A stretch of 20,337 bases of DNA from CAILLO01 sp964579735 (GTDB lineage Bacteria > Bacillota > Clostridia > Saccharofermentanales > UBA5734). A program made the position numbers and the translations under genes. Positions 1 through 6,812 of the stretch are shown here, piece after piece. Location: NCBI GenBank assembly GCA_964579735.1, contig CAZOHH010000042.1, forward strand, positions 1 through 20,337, read 5' to 3'. The notes beneath the pieces are model-generated. The model was not told where the DNA came from and did no database searches. It saw only the letters and a program-made list of their open reading frames with translations. Position 1 is the first letter of the stretch. Every line of letters begins with the position of its first letter.

Positions 1-301
1 GGAAAGCGGGGCTGCCAGGTATCATCTTCTCGACCACGAGTTCGACGAGGAGGTACGTGTATCCCGCCTCGGGTCTCTTCGCGAGATCCGTCGTAGTGGT
101 CGTTCCATCGTACTGTTGTGCCGTCTTCGTCCCGTTCAGGTCCGTCGCGGTCTCGAAAGAGGTCGCGCCGACCTGCCAGTTCTTCTCCGTATGGATTTCG
201 GGCGCCTTCGTCGCGGGAGGTGCGGATGGGGTGCAGGCCGAACCAAGCAGCACGAGGGCTACTGTGCATGCGACGCTCGAAAAACTCCTACTCCAGTCCA
301 T
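1..301 (-). CDS. Partial lipoprotein, DUF4352-like (C-terminus beyond left edge)
   Basis: The first 100 codons of a minus-strand gene are visible. The ATG at 301 is preceded by an excellent ribosome site (AAGGAGGT at 313-320), and the frame stays open to the window edge. The protein begins with an Arg-containing n-region, a hydrophobic stretch and a lipobox-like LGSAC with Cys23, followed by a Pro/Ala/Thr-rich linker, so it is probably a lipid-anchored surface protein. Beyond about residue 38 the pattern WQVGATSFE ... GYTYLLVELVVEK is what the DUF4352/telokin-like immunoglobulin-fold family looks like near its N-terminus; this family call is inference from pattern. The start lies 14 bp inside the upstream sulfotransferase gene, so translation is probably coupled to it. 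The function is unknown; it could be a partner or accessory of the sulfotransferase. Confidence 0.75.
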   Translation of the reverse strand, partial: MDWSRSFSSVACTVALVLLGSACTPSAPPATKAPEIHTEKNWQVGATSFETATDLNGTKTAQQYDGTTTTTDLAKRPEAGYTYLLVELVVEKMIPGSPAF

Positions 302-2036
302 GGGCGGCAAGTACCTCCTTCGGGATGAGGTCGACCGCCGGAGTGCCGATCTGCAGGTCGTTCACCTCAGGGCCATAGATTGGCATCCGCTCCATGCGGT
401 ATTCGTTCAGGGAGCCCGATCCAACCTTCGTGGTGGCCAGTGCCTGCCAGACCAGCCCTGAAACCTTCGAGACCTCGATGGCGCAGGGATAATTCATGTT
501 GCCCGTGTTGGGCAGGAAAAGGCCGAATACATTGCCGTTGGTCAGCTGCTGGACGTTCCCTCGGCCCATCGAGTAAAGGAGAGCACCCTGTTCCTTTCCA
601 TATTGCCAGATCTGCTGGACCGTACGCTTCTCTTCGTCGATGCGATACTGGACGAGACGAGAGTAGAGTTCCGGCGCCACGATCTCGTGGTTCTGGATCC
701 GATGCTGCAGGTCCGGGTCGTCCAGAAATCGCTGGTTGCCATTGTCGAACACGAGGATGTCGAGAGTGTCGGGATTCCCGTCCTGGTCGGGTAGGATCTT
801 GGGGGCATGTTGATTATATGACCATTCGAAGTCGGCACCGACCGGCGTGAGAAGATACCGGTAGAAGAGAGTCGACCAGTTCTTCGGGGAAGAGAACAGC
901 CAGCGGATCCGGCCTTCCGGCCAGGACAAGCGGGCGATCACCGACTGGTTGCGGCCGGAAACGAGGATATCATCGCCTCCAGCGACTGGAATGATGGCGT
1001 TCATATGCAGCCAATCCAAGGTCTCGGCCGGGTCGAGTCCTGCACGGGTGCGCTGGAGGACGGTCTTCAGGTCCAGAGAGGCCTTGATCGCGCCGGTCTC
1101 CATATCGATTCCGTATAGGAAGTCCTCGACCGTTTCGCCATGATTTCCGGTTACCAGGAGTGTCCGGTCCTGAAAGACCGCCATGTCGTGATGGATGCCG
1201 TAGGGTCCGTATAGGACACGGTAGATTCGTCCAAGGGGATTCACCTCGTAGAAAAGGACGTCTCCTTCGAGGCTGCTTCCATCCGCAAGGAGATACCGCT
1301 CATCGAAATGGTACAGGGCCGAAAGCATGTATCCGTCCTTCAGGAACCAACGGTAGTCGCCATGGAGGTCGAAAGCCACCTTGGTGCCGCCGAACTCATA
1401 GGTGAAGTTCAATCCTGGCTGGTAGAGTTCTGGGAGCAGGAGCTCGGTCTGGACGACTATATCCTGCAGAGATTGCGGCAACGGCTCTGTAGAGATGGAG
1501 AGGGTCTTCGTCGCGAGTGTTCCATCCTCGGCCCTGGATGTCAGCTCGACCGTATTGGAGCGACCGGCGAAAAGGCCGTAGACTGGAACGATGTGGCGTG
1601 TCGCGAACCCATCGAATGTGAAGTCGACGTTCGATGCTGCGTCCGTGCCTTCGACATGGATGGACAGATTCAGCGGCACGGCGGACTGGAAGACCAGCAA
1701 TGCCGTGAGGGGGGACCGGTCATAGGGGTCGACGACGACGAGGGGGGCGTCGAACGTATATGCGCCACTGTCGAGTTCCTTCAACAGATCCGCGTCCACA
1801 GCCGCCTGTTCATGGAGCCTCTTCGAGGCGCGGAGGAAGAGCTCTTGGTCCGCCGTGGGAGTGATGCTCGGGGTAGCCTCCTGCGAGGTCATCGGGGCCG
1901 GAGTAGCTTTCGAACCGGGTGGGCCTTCTTGTGTCTCAGGCGCTCGAGTTGCAAGAGATACCGTAAGGACGGCGCAGAGAAGGAATATGGAAAGGATGCC
2001 GAGAATCCGGTTTTGCGCGGAAAGGCCTCTAGCCAT
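288..2036 (-). CDS. assT: Arylsulfate sulfotransferase (AssT/ASST family)
   Basis: The 582-residue product matches the PAPS-independent aryl-sulfotransferase family, extracytoplasmic enzymes that move sulfate from one phenolic sulfate ester to another phenol through a sulfo-histidine intermediate. Residues 11-30 form one hydrophobic segment (signal peptide or anchor), then comes a Pro/Thr-rich linker, an N-terminal beta domain (about 100-185) and a beta-propeller-like catalytic part. Candidate active-site positions are the HHD at 282-284, DWLHMNA with His344, SGRNQS with Arg362 and NQHA with His410, corresponding in order to the His/His/Arg/His set known in E. coli AssT. Only two cysteines are present (21 and 518), and no DsbL/DsbI-like genes are adjacent, unlike the E. 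coli locus. The ATG at 2036 was chosen because it has AAGGGA seven bases upstream and overlaps the previous gene's stop by 8 bp; the longer in-frame extension is low-complexity shadow sequence. Confidence 0.88.
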   Translation of the reverse strand: MARGLSAQNRILGILSIFLLCAVLTVSLATRAPETQEGPPGSKATPAPMTSQEATPSITPTADQELFLRASKRLHEQAAVDADLLKELDSGAYTFDAPLVVVDPYDRSPLTALLVFQSAVPLNLSIHVEGTDAASNVDFTFDGFATRHIVPVYGLFAGRSNTVELTSRAEDGTLATKTLSISTEPLPQSLQDIVVQTELLLPELYQPGLNFTYEFGGTKVAFDLHGDYRWFLKDGYMLSALYHFDERYLLADGSSLEGDVLFYEVNPLGRIYRVLYGPYGIHHDMAVFQDRTLLVTGNHGETVEDFLYGIDMETGAIKASLDLKTVLQRTRAGLDPAETLDWLHMNAIIPVAGGDDILVSGRNQSVIARLSWPEGRIRWLFSSPKNWSTLFYRYLLTPVGADFEWSYNQHAPKILPDQDGNPDTLDILVFDNGNQRFLDDPDLQHRIQNHEIVAPELYSRLVQYRIDEEKRTVQQIWQYGKEQGALLYSMGRGNVQQLTNGNVFGLFLPNTGNMNYPCAIEVSKVSGLVWQALATTKVGSGSLNEYRMERMPIYGPEVNDLQIGTPAVDLIPKEVLAAHGLE

Positions 2037-2334
2037 GCTTCCGTCCCTTGAAGACCCCCTCGACCAGCAATACGGCGGGAGGAAGCGCGACGGCCGCCAG
2101 AATGGCCAACGCGCCGTATTTCGTAATCTGGGCGATGTTGAGGAACATCTGCTCAGGGGGTGCGGCGCCGTGTCCGCGCAGGTAGGAGGAGCCGACGACG
2201 AAGACGGTGATGACGAGCATGAAGGAGACGGCATGCACGAGGAAATCCACCGATTTCAAGGGAATCCCCTTCGCTCCGCAGTAGATCGAGGAGGCGAGGA
2301 GGCCAGGAGCCACGAGAAGCAGTGCGGTCCACAT
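2029..2334 (-). CDS. Small three-TM membrane protein of unknown function
   Basis: This 101-residue protein starts at an ATG with a GGAGGG ribosome site about six bases upstream. Three hydrophobic segments can be seen (about 1-20, 28-50 and 73-95), with a loop at about 51-72 containing GSSYLRGHGAAPPEQ and a basic C-terminal tail (KGRKHG), which suggests a cytoplasmic C-terminus. I do not recognise a named family. It is the first gene of a minus-strand unit: its stop codon lies 8 bp inside the sulfotransferase gene, which in turn overlaps the lipoprotein gene. The tight packing suggests that the three products work together at the membrane, perhaps with this protein as anchor or quinone/redox partner; that is only inference. 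Confidence 0.7.
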   Translation of the reverse strand: MWTALLLVAPGLLASSIYCGAKGIPLKSVDFLVHAVSFMLVITVFVVGSSYLRGHGAAPPEQMFLNIAQITKYGALAILAAVALPPAVLLVEGVFKGRKHG

Positions 2335-2372
2335 GCGAATCCCTCCAGTACGTGCGCTTTCGGATTTTTTTC

Positions 2373-2378
2373 AGTATA
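2373..2378 (-). promoter_or_regulatory. Candidate -10 box for the membrane protein/sulfotransferase unit
   Basis: On the minus strand the 145-bp gap between the gnd stop and the membrane-protein start contains TATACT, followed by an A-tract and then the GGAGGG ribosome site. No convincing -35 box is visible at 16-18 bp, so this is a weak call. The A/T-rich patch stands out in otherwise G+C-rich sequence. Confidence 0.3.
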
Positions 2379-2401
2379 TCACGGAGTCGGGAAGGCCCGA
2401 A

Positions 2402-2427
2402 GGGTCGGGACGCCATCGTCCCGACCC
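2402..2427 (-). terminator. Perfect 11-bp stem-loop downstream of gnd
   Basis: GGGTCGGGACG (2402-2412) and CGTCCCGACCC (2417-2427) are perfect reverse complements around a four-base loop. The hairpin lies about 50 bp past the gnd stop and before the next gene's candidate -10, where a terminator is expected. It lacks a clear T-run on either strand, so it could instead act as an mRNA 3'-end stabiliser or a protein-binding dyad. Confidence 0.45.
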
Positions 2428-2478
2428 CTCGTGGTCGTTCTGTCTCAGAACCGGGTGGGGTGCGCCATTCCGCCCTTC

Positions 2479-3930
2479 TTACACCGAGTATGTGGAGGCG
2501 GCGGTATTGCCGCCGTGGCCGGTCCAGTCGGTGTGGTGGAATTCACCGCGCGGTCCATCGGTGCGCTCGTAGGTGTGGGCGCCGAAGTAGTCGCGCTGTC
2601 CCTGGAGGAGGTTCGCAGGAAGCGATGCGGTGCGGTATCCGTCGTAATAGGCCAGGGCCGAAGAGAACGCAGGCACGGGGATTCCCGCTTCGACGGCGGC
2701 CGCGACGACGCGGCGCCACCCGGCCTGTGCCGCGGCGAGTCGCTCGGTGAAGTAGGGGGCGAGCATGAGGTTCGCCAAGGTGGGGTCGGTGCGGTAGGCT
2801 TCGGTGATGCGGTTCAGGAAGACGGACCGGATGATGCAGCCACCGCGCCAGAGGGCCGCGATGCTGCCGAAGTCGAGTCCCCAGCCGTAGGAGACGGAGG
2901 CGGACCGCAGAAGCTGGAAGCCCTGCGCGTAGGAGACGATCTTGGATGCGAAGAGCGCATCCTTCAGATCGGAGACGAGGCCCGCGACATCGGCCTTCTT
3001 CGCGGCGGAAGGCCCGGCGAGGACGGCGGAGGCCGCGACGCGCTCCTCCTTCAGGGCGGACAGGCTGCGGGCGTAGACGGCTTCGGTGATCAGGGTCAGC
3101 GGGATGCCTTCGTCCATGGCGGCGAAGGAGGTCCACTTGCCCGTGCCCTTCTGTCCAGCGGCGTCGAGGATGTGGTCGACCAACGGCGTGCCGTCCGGCT
3201 CGAGGAAACGAAGGATGTCGGCGGTGATTTCGACCAGGTAGCTCTCGAGTTCGCCCTTGTTCCAGTCGGCGAAGATTTCCCCGATGCCCGGGGCGTCGAG
3301 TCCGAGCAATTCGCGGAAGAGGTGGTAGCTTTCGCAGATGACCTGCATGTCACCGTATTCGATGCCGTTGTGGACCATCTTGACGAAGTGGCCGGCGCCG
3401 TCGGACCCGATCCAGCTGCAGCAAGGGGTTCCATCCGGGGCCTTGGCGGAAATCGCGGTCAGAAGGGGCCCCACGATAGGCCATGCCGCCACGGAACCGC
3501 CCGGCATGATGCTCGGACCCTTGAGTGCGCCCTCCTCGCCGCCGGAGACACCGGTGCCGATGTAGAGCATTCCAGCCGACTCGACGCGCTTCATGCGACG
3601 GATGGTGTCTGGGAAGTGGCTGTTTCCGCCGTCGAGCAGGACGTCGCCGGGAGAAAGCAAAGGAATCAGGCTCTCGATGGTTTCATCGACGGCTTTCCCG
3701 GCCTTGACCATCATCAGGATCCTGCGCGGGGAAGCCAGGGAAGACACGAGGTCCTGCAGGGAATAGGTTCCCTGGATGCGCAGACCCTTCGCCCGCCCCG
3801 CGATGAACGTGGTCACGCGCTCAGGGCTCCGGTTGAAGACGCTGACCGAAAAGCCCTTGCTTTCCAGGTTCAGCACGAGGTTCTCCCCCATCACGGCCAG
3901 ACCGATCACACCGATATTAGATGGACTCAT
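2479..3930 (-). CDS. gnd: 6-phosphogluconate dehydrogenase, decarboxylating
   Basis: The 483-residue enzyme oxidatively decarboxylates 6-phosphogluconate to ribulose 5-phosphate, making NADPH in the oxidative pentose phosphate pathway. Visible family features are the Rossmann nucleotide loop GLAVMGEN (10-17), NRSPER (33-38, typical of NADP binding), GGNSHFPDT (101-109), GVSGGEEGA (127-135) and the catalytic segment around KMVHNGIEYGDMQ, with Lys184 and Glu191 at the positions of the known catalytic Lys/Glu pair. The C-terminus carries the usual HTDWTGHGG substrate-binding tail. Its length is normal for the long dimeric form (about 470-485). The ATG has AGGAGG nine bases upstream. It stands alone, with its own candidate promoter upstream and a stem-loop downstream. 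Neither zwf nor pgl is in the window. Confidence 0.97.
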   Translation of the reverse strand: MSPSNIGVIGLAVMGENLVLNLESKGFSVSVFNRSPERVTTFIAGRAKGLRIQGTYSLQDLVSSLASPRRILMMVKAGKAVDETIESLIPLLSPGDVLLDGGNSHFPDTIRRMKRVESAGMLYIGTGVSGGEEGALKGPSIMPGGSVAAWPIVGPLLTAISAKAPDGTPCCSWIGSDGAGHFVKMVHNGIEYGDMQVICESYHLFRELLGLDAPGIGEIFADWNKGELESYLVEITADILRFLEPDGTPLVDHILDAAGQKGTGKWTSFAAMDEGIPLTLITEAVYARSLSALKEERVAASAVLAGPSAAKKADVAGLVSDLKDALFASKIVSYAQGFQLLRSASVSYGWGLDFGSIAALWRGGCIIRSVFLNRITEAYRTDPTLANLMLAPYFTERLAAAQAGWRRVVAAAVEAGIPVPAFSSALAYYDGYRTASLPANLLQGQRDYFGAHTYERTDGPRGEFHHTDWTGHGGNTAASTYSV

Positions 3931-3990
3931 TTCAATTCCTCCTTCGCACGGGCATCAAGCTCCGTGACGGTTTCCAAAGATCACGAGTCC

Positions 3991-4019
3991 AGTATTCCAC
4001 GCCCCCTGCAAAGGGGCAA
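3991..4019 (-). promoter_or_regulatory. Candidate sigma70-like promoter of gnd
   Basis: On the minus strand, TTGCCC (4019-4014) and AATACT (3996-3991) are separated by 17 bp; each box matches consensus at four of six positions. It lies in the 153-bp gap between the DUF2161 gene and gnd. The spacer holds a GCCCC/GGGGC inverted repeat that could be a weak terminator for the upstream operon or an operator. There is no experimental support. Confidence 0.38.
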
Positions 4020-4083
4020 GGCAACCGGAGCCCCACGGCAACTTCTGCAGTAAACACGTCAATTTCGACCTGCCTTCCGGCGG

Positions 4084-4767
4084 CTATGGCGCAATGGCCT
4101 TCCGCCCTTTCTCGCTGAGCCCATACAGGTCCCGGCCGAGATGCTCGAACCAGTGGTAGTGGTTCGCATGGAGAATGCCCATCACCTTGGTGGGTTCCGC
4201 GCCGAGCTCGCGAAGTCGGCGGACGCTGCAGGGTCCTTCTTCGGCCAGCAGCCGCGCGATTTCTTCGGCCATCTGGCGATAGACCGTGTAGATGCCACGA
4301 CGGTTGACGCCCCCTGTGTTCCGGTCGCCCTTTCTTCCCTCGAACTCCTTGAGAAGCGCCGCTCGCTTGCGCTTCGCTTGTCTGCGACTGTCGGCGCGGT
4401 CATACGGGACGGCTTCGAGAAGGACCTCTGCGGTCCCGGTGGTCGGGGTGACCAAAACCAGCCCGACTTCCAGTCGTCGCAGCAGGTGGAGGAGTTCCTG
4501 CCACCGCTTCGTGACCATGGTCCTTCCCTTGCGCGGCACTGCGACATAGACGGAATCGACGGTTCGCTGGCGGGCGGCAGCCTGTAGGATCAGGTCGAGA
4601 TTCAGCGTGGTCTTGAGCTCGACCGCGACCATGGACTCCTCCCGTACGGCCAGAACGTCGATGCCGAGGACTTCGCCGCGCACCTTGAAGCCCTGCTTCT
4701 CCAGCATTGCCTTCACGGGCGCATAAAGGTCCTCCTCGCGGAGAGGGGCAAGTGGGACGGCCGACAT
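4084..4767 (-). CDS. DUF2161 family, PD-(D/E)XK phosphodiesterase-like protein
   Basis: The 227-residue product resembles DUF2161, a family assigned to the PD-(D/E)XK nuclease fold. The N-terminus (EEDLYAPVKAMLEKQGFKVRGEV) is followed by GIDVLAV with Asp37 and VAVELK with Glu50 and Lys52, the D...ExK arrangement expected of a nuclease active site. The middle (about 127-150) is basic and rich in Lys/Arg. The C-terminus (about 163-225) looks like a small winged-helix domain, with EEIARLLAEEGPCSVRRLRELG resembling a helix-turn-helix. The start has a GGGGGAG ribosome-site-like run seven bases upstream. It follows the thioredoxin-like gene by 26 bp in the same direction, so it is probably co-transcribed with it. 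Substrate and role are unknown; it could cleave or bind DNA, or be a non-catalytic regulator. Confidence 0.75.
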   Translation of the reverse strand: MSAVPLAPLREEDLYAPVKAMLEKQGFKVRGEVLGIDVLAVREESMVAVELKTTLNLDLILQAAARQRTVDSVYVAVPRKGRTMVTKRWQELLHLLRRLEVGLVLVTPTTGTAEVLLEAVPYDRADSRRQAKRKRAALLKEFEGRKGDRNTGGVNRRGIYTVYRQMAEEIARLLAEEGPCSVRRLRELGAEPTKVMGILHANHYHWFEHLGRDLYGLSEKGRKAIAP

Positions 4768-4793
4768 GCGGACTCCCCCGACGTCCCGCGGTC

Positions 4794-5039
4794 CTATTTC
4801 CCGGAGCGGTCGCGGAGCATCTTCACGATTTCTTCCTTGGACGGAATTCGACCCGAGGAAACGACCTGGCCGTCGATCACGAGTGCCGGCGTGCTCATCA
4901 CGCCATAGGATATGATGGTCATCATGTCCGTGACCTTCTCGACCGCGGCGTCCAAGCCCATTTCCTCAACGGCGGTTTTCGCCGATTCATACAGGTTCAT
5001 GCATTTCCGGCACCCGGATCCCAGTACTTCGATCTTCAC
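4794..5039 (-). CDS. Small thioredoxin-like protein (redox-active disulfide protein 2 type)
   Basis: This 81-residue protein fits the short glutaredoxin/thioredoxin-fold family called redox-active disulfide protein 2. KIEVLGSGC begins a beta strand, the redox motif is Cys10-Arg-Lys-Cys13, and MSTPAL carries the cis-proline (Pro51) expected opposite the active site; VIDGQVVSSGRIPS is also typical. It is probably cytosolic and reduces or oxidises partner dithiols; in other bacteria such proteins are often near permeases or metal and arsenic genes, which are not seen here. The start was set at the GTG at 5039, which has GGGGAGGAG eight bases upstream and gives the normal family length; the in-frame ATG further upstream would add 21 unrelated residues and run into the preceding gene. 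It lies 25 bp after the GGDEF gene and 26 bp before the DUF2161 gene. Confidence 0.87.
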   Translation of the reverse strand: MKIEVLGSGCRKCMNLYESAKTAVEEMGLDAAVEKVTDMMTIISYGVMSTPALVIDGQVVSSGRIPSKEEIVKMLRDRSGK

Positions 5040-5064
5040 TCTGCACTCCTCCCCATTGCCTCGT

Positions 5065-6642
5065 TCAACCCCCGTCATTGAAGGAACTATAGCACACGAC
5101 ACGGTCCTTGCCGTCGGCCTTCGCGCGCAACAGCGCCCTGGCGGAGCGGCCCATGATGATCTCCTGGGTGGACTCCGAGCCGAGGTGCGTCTCCGCCACG
5201 CCGAAACTGGCAGTCAGGTGGTGCGTCCTGCCTTCGAACTCGAACGGATAGGAGGAGATGGCGGCGCGGATGCGTTCGGCGACGCGGATGGCCTCGGACT
5301 CGTCGGTCTCCGGAAGCAGCAGTGCGAAAGTCTCGCCACCGAGACACCCGATGACGTCGGTCGTGCGCGAAAAGGCGCGGCAAATGCCGGCGCAGATCCG
5401 GATGGCTTGATCACCGACTGGAACGCCCATCTCGTCGTTGAACAGCTGGAAGGCGTCGAGGTCGACGAGGATGTAGGTGAGCTTTCGCCGGTTCCGGTCC
5501 GCCCGTACGAACTCCTCGGACGCGCGGTCCATGAAGGCTTTCTGATTGTAGGCGCCGGAGAGCTCGTCGAGGGTCGTGAGCTCCAGAAGGCGCTCCGTGC
5601 GGTTGATCATGTCCGAGATGTCCTGCAGAGAGAGGAGATTCCCCACGTGGGCGCCGAGATTTCCCTTGAGTTTCGTGGATTGGATCTTCAGCGAGCGCGG
5701 ACCTGTTTCCGGGACGACGCGTTGCAGTGTATCACCTTCGCCGGCAAGAGCCTTGAGGATCTCCGGGTAGGGGGCGAGGATTCCGACTGCAGGTCGTCCG
5801 ACGCAATCGCGGGTGAGCTCGGGGAGGAATCTTGCGGCAGAAGGGTTGTAGTCCACGAATCTCCCGAAGCGGTCGATGACGAGAAGTCCATCCGAAGAAC
5901 TTTCGAAGATCCGGAAATGGGCGATAGGCATCACGGCGAGGAACCGGTAGCGGGTCAGGGCGAGAAGGGTCAGCATCGCGCCGATGCCCATGCCGAGGAC
6001 GCCGATGTCGAGTCCGAGCGGGTGTTCGACCGTGACGTTCAGATAGAGAGCGGCCCAGGGTGCGAGGGAGGCGGCGATCTGCAGGATGGATTGAATCCGG
6101 AGGTGGGTGTGGGCGCGGAAGATCACCGACAGGTATAGATACGTGGCGAAGACGAGGCAGACCGTCACGAAGGCGCCGTGCACATAGTACCAGGGTCCCG
6201 GAGTGAACCCCAGCATGGGCACGAAGCCGGAGACGTCCATTCCGTAGGTGCTGTACTGCAGGTGGTACCAATCGTCGTTGAAGCGGAAGATCGAGGTGAG
6301 GACGGGAATCACGAAAAGAAGGAAGCGGACCGGCCAGTTGATGCGATTCTCATGCCCGGCGAATCGGAGTGCGAGAAGGACCCACAGCGGGGCGAGAAAT
6401 GGAATACCGAGGTACTGGACGAGATTCCACCCTACCTTCGCATCCAAGGAGATGGAAAGGAGCTCCATGGCGTACCCGCCGACATAGGCTGTCGCGGCGA
6501 GGCAGAGGAACCCGAGTTCCGCGGAGCCGATGACCTCGCGTCGGCTGAACGAGTAGACCGACATGAAGGCCGTGATGGCGGTGACGGTCAGAATCAGGAT
6601 GCCGAGTGTGAGATACAGGGGGTCGCTCGTGTATTCGAACAT
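5065..6642 (-). CDS. 7TM-PAS-GGDEF membrane protein with degenerate active site (GGETF)
   Basis: The 525-residue protein has about seven N-terminal membrane helices (roughly residues 8-235) resembling the N-terminal 7TM domain of histidine kinases, a PAS-like domain (about 245-345, with SSDGLLVIDRFGRFVDYNPSA) and a GGDEF domain (about 355-515). Diguanylate cyclases make c-di-GMP from two GTP. Here DLDAF (394-398) keeps the metal-binding Asp, but the signature is GGETF (435-439), with Thr in place of the fourth-position Glu, and the usual Arg-Tyr before it is Cys-Leu. The RTTD at 426-429 sits exactly five residues before GGETF, the spacing of the RxxD inhibitory c-di-GMP site. It may therefore be a c-di-GMP receptor or weak cyclase. 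The second ATG (6642) was chosen because GGAGGG lies six bases before it and abuts the first ATG (6648). It heads a likely three-gene unit. Confidence 0.9.
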   Translation of the reverse strand: MFEYTSDPLYLTLGILILTVTAITAFMSVYSFSRREVIGSAELGFLCLAATAYVGGYAMELLSISLDAKVGWNLVQYLGIPFLAPLWVLLALRFAGHENRINWPVRFLLFVIPVLTSIFRFNDDWYHLQYSTYGMDVSGFVPMLGFTPGPWYYVHGAFVTVCLVFATYLYLSVIFRAHTHLRIQSILQIAASLAPWAALYLNVTVEHPLGLDIGVLGMGIGAMLTLLALTRYRFLAVMPIAHFRIFESSSDGLLVIDRFGRFVDYNPSAARFLPELTRDCVGRPAVGILAPYPEILKALAGEGDTLQRVVPETGPRSLKIQSTKLKGNLGAHVGNLLSLQDISDMINRTERLLELTTLDELSGAYNQKAFMDRASEEFVRADRNRRKLTYILVDLDAFQLFNDEMGVPVGDQAIRICAGICRAFSRTTDVIGCLGGETFALLLPETDESEAIRVAERIRAAISSYPFEFEGRTHHLTASFGVAETHLGSESTQEIIMGRSARALLRAKADGKDRVVCYSSFNDGG

Positions 6643-6744
6643 GCACATCCCTCCATTAGGGCGATGCCATGGTTACGCCCTACAGAGTACCACATAGCGC
6701 GGACCCTTGATAGAGAACGCATCCTTCAGGCTCCCCAGAGAAGG

Positions 6745-6787
6745 AAAAGGGCCGCCCGGAATTCCAAAGCGGAACACCGTGCGGCCC
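6745..6787 (-). terminator. Intrinsic terminator of glutamine synthetase
   Basis: On the minus strand, GGGCCGC (6787-6781) pairs with GCGGCCC (6755-6749), with a further partly paired inner stem (GGTGTTCC/GGAATTCC) and a GCTTT loop, followed directly by TTTTCC. It begins 26 bp after the glutamine synthetase stop. The hairpin plus T-run and its position make a factor-independent terminator likely. The rest of the 170-bp gap up to the GGDEF gene shows no clear promoter. Confidence 0.65.
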
Positions 6788-6812
6788 GTCCAATGGAGGA
6801 TATTCGGTTCGC

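Noticed and set aside
2037..2234. Upstream in-frame extension of the sulfotransferase
   Set aside because: Ser/Pro-rich sequence overlapping the 3-TM protein; the ATG at 2036 has a ribosome site and starts a signal sequence.
1855..4053. 732-codon open frame on the plus strand
   Set aside because: It lies antisense to the sulfotransferase, membrane protein and gnd; the product is Gly/Asp/Val-rich without family features. High G+C makes such antisense frames common.
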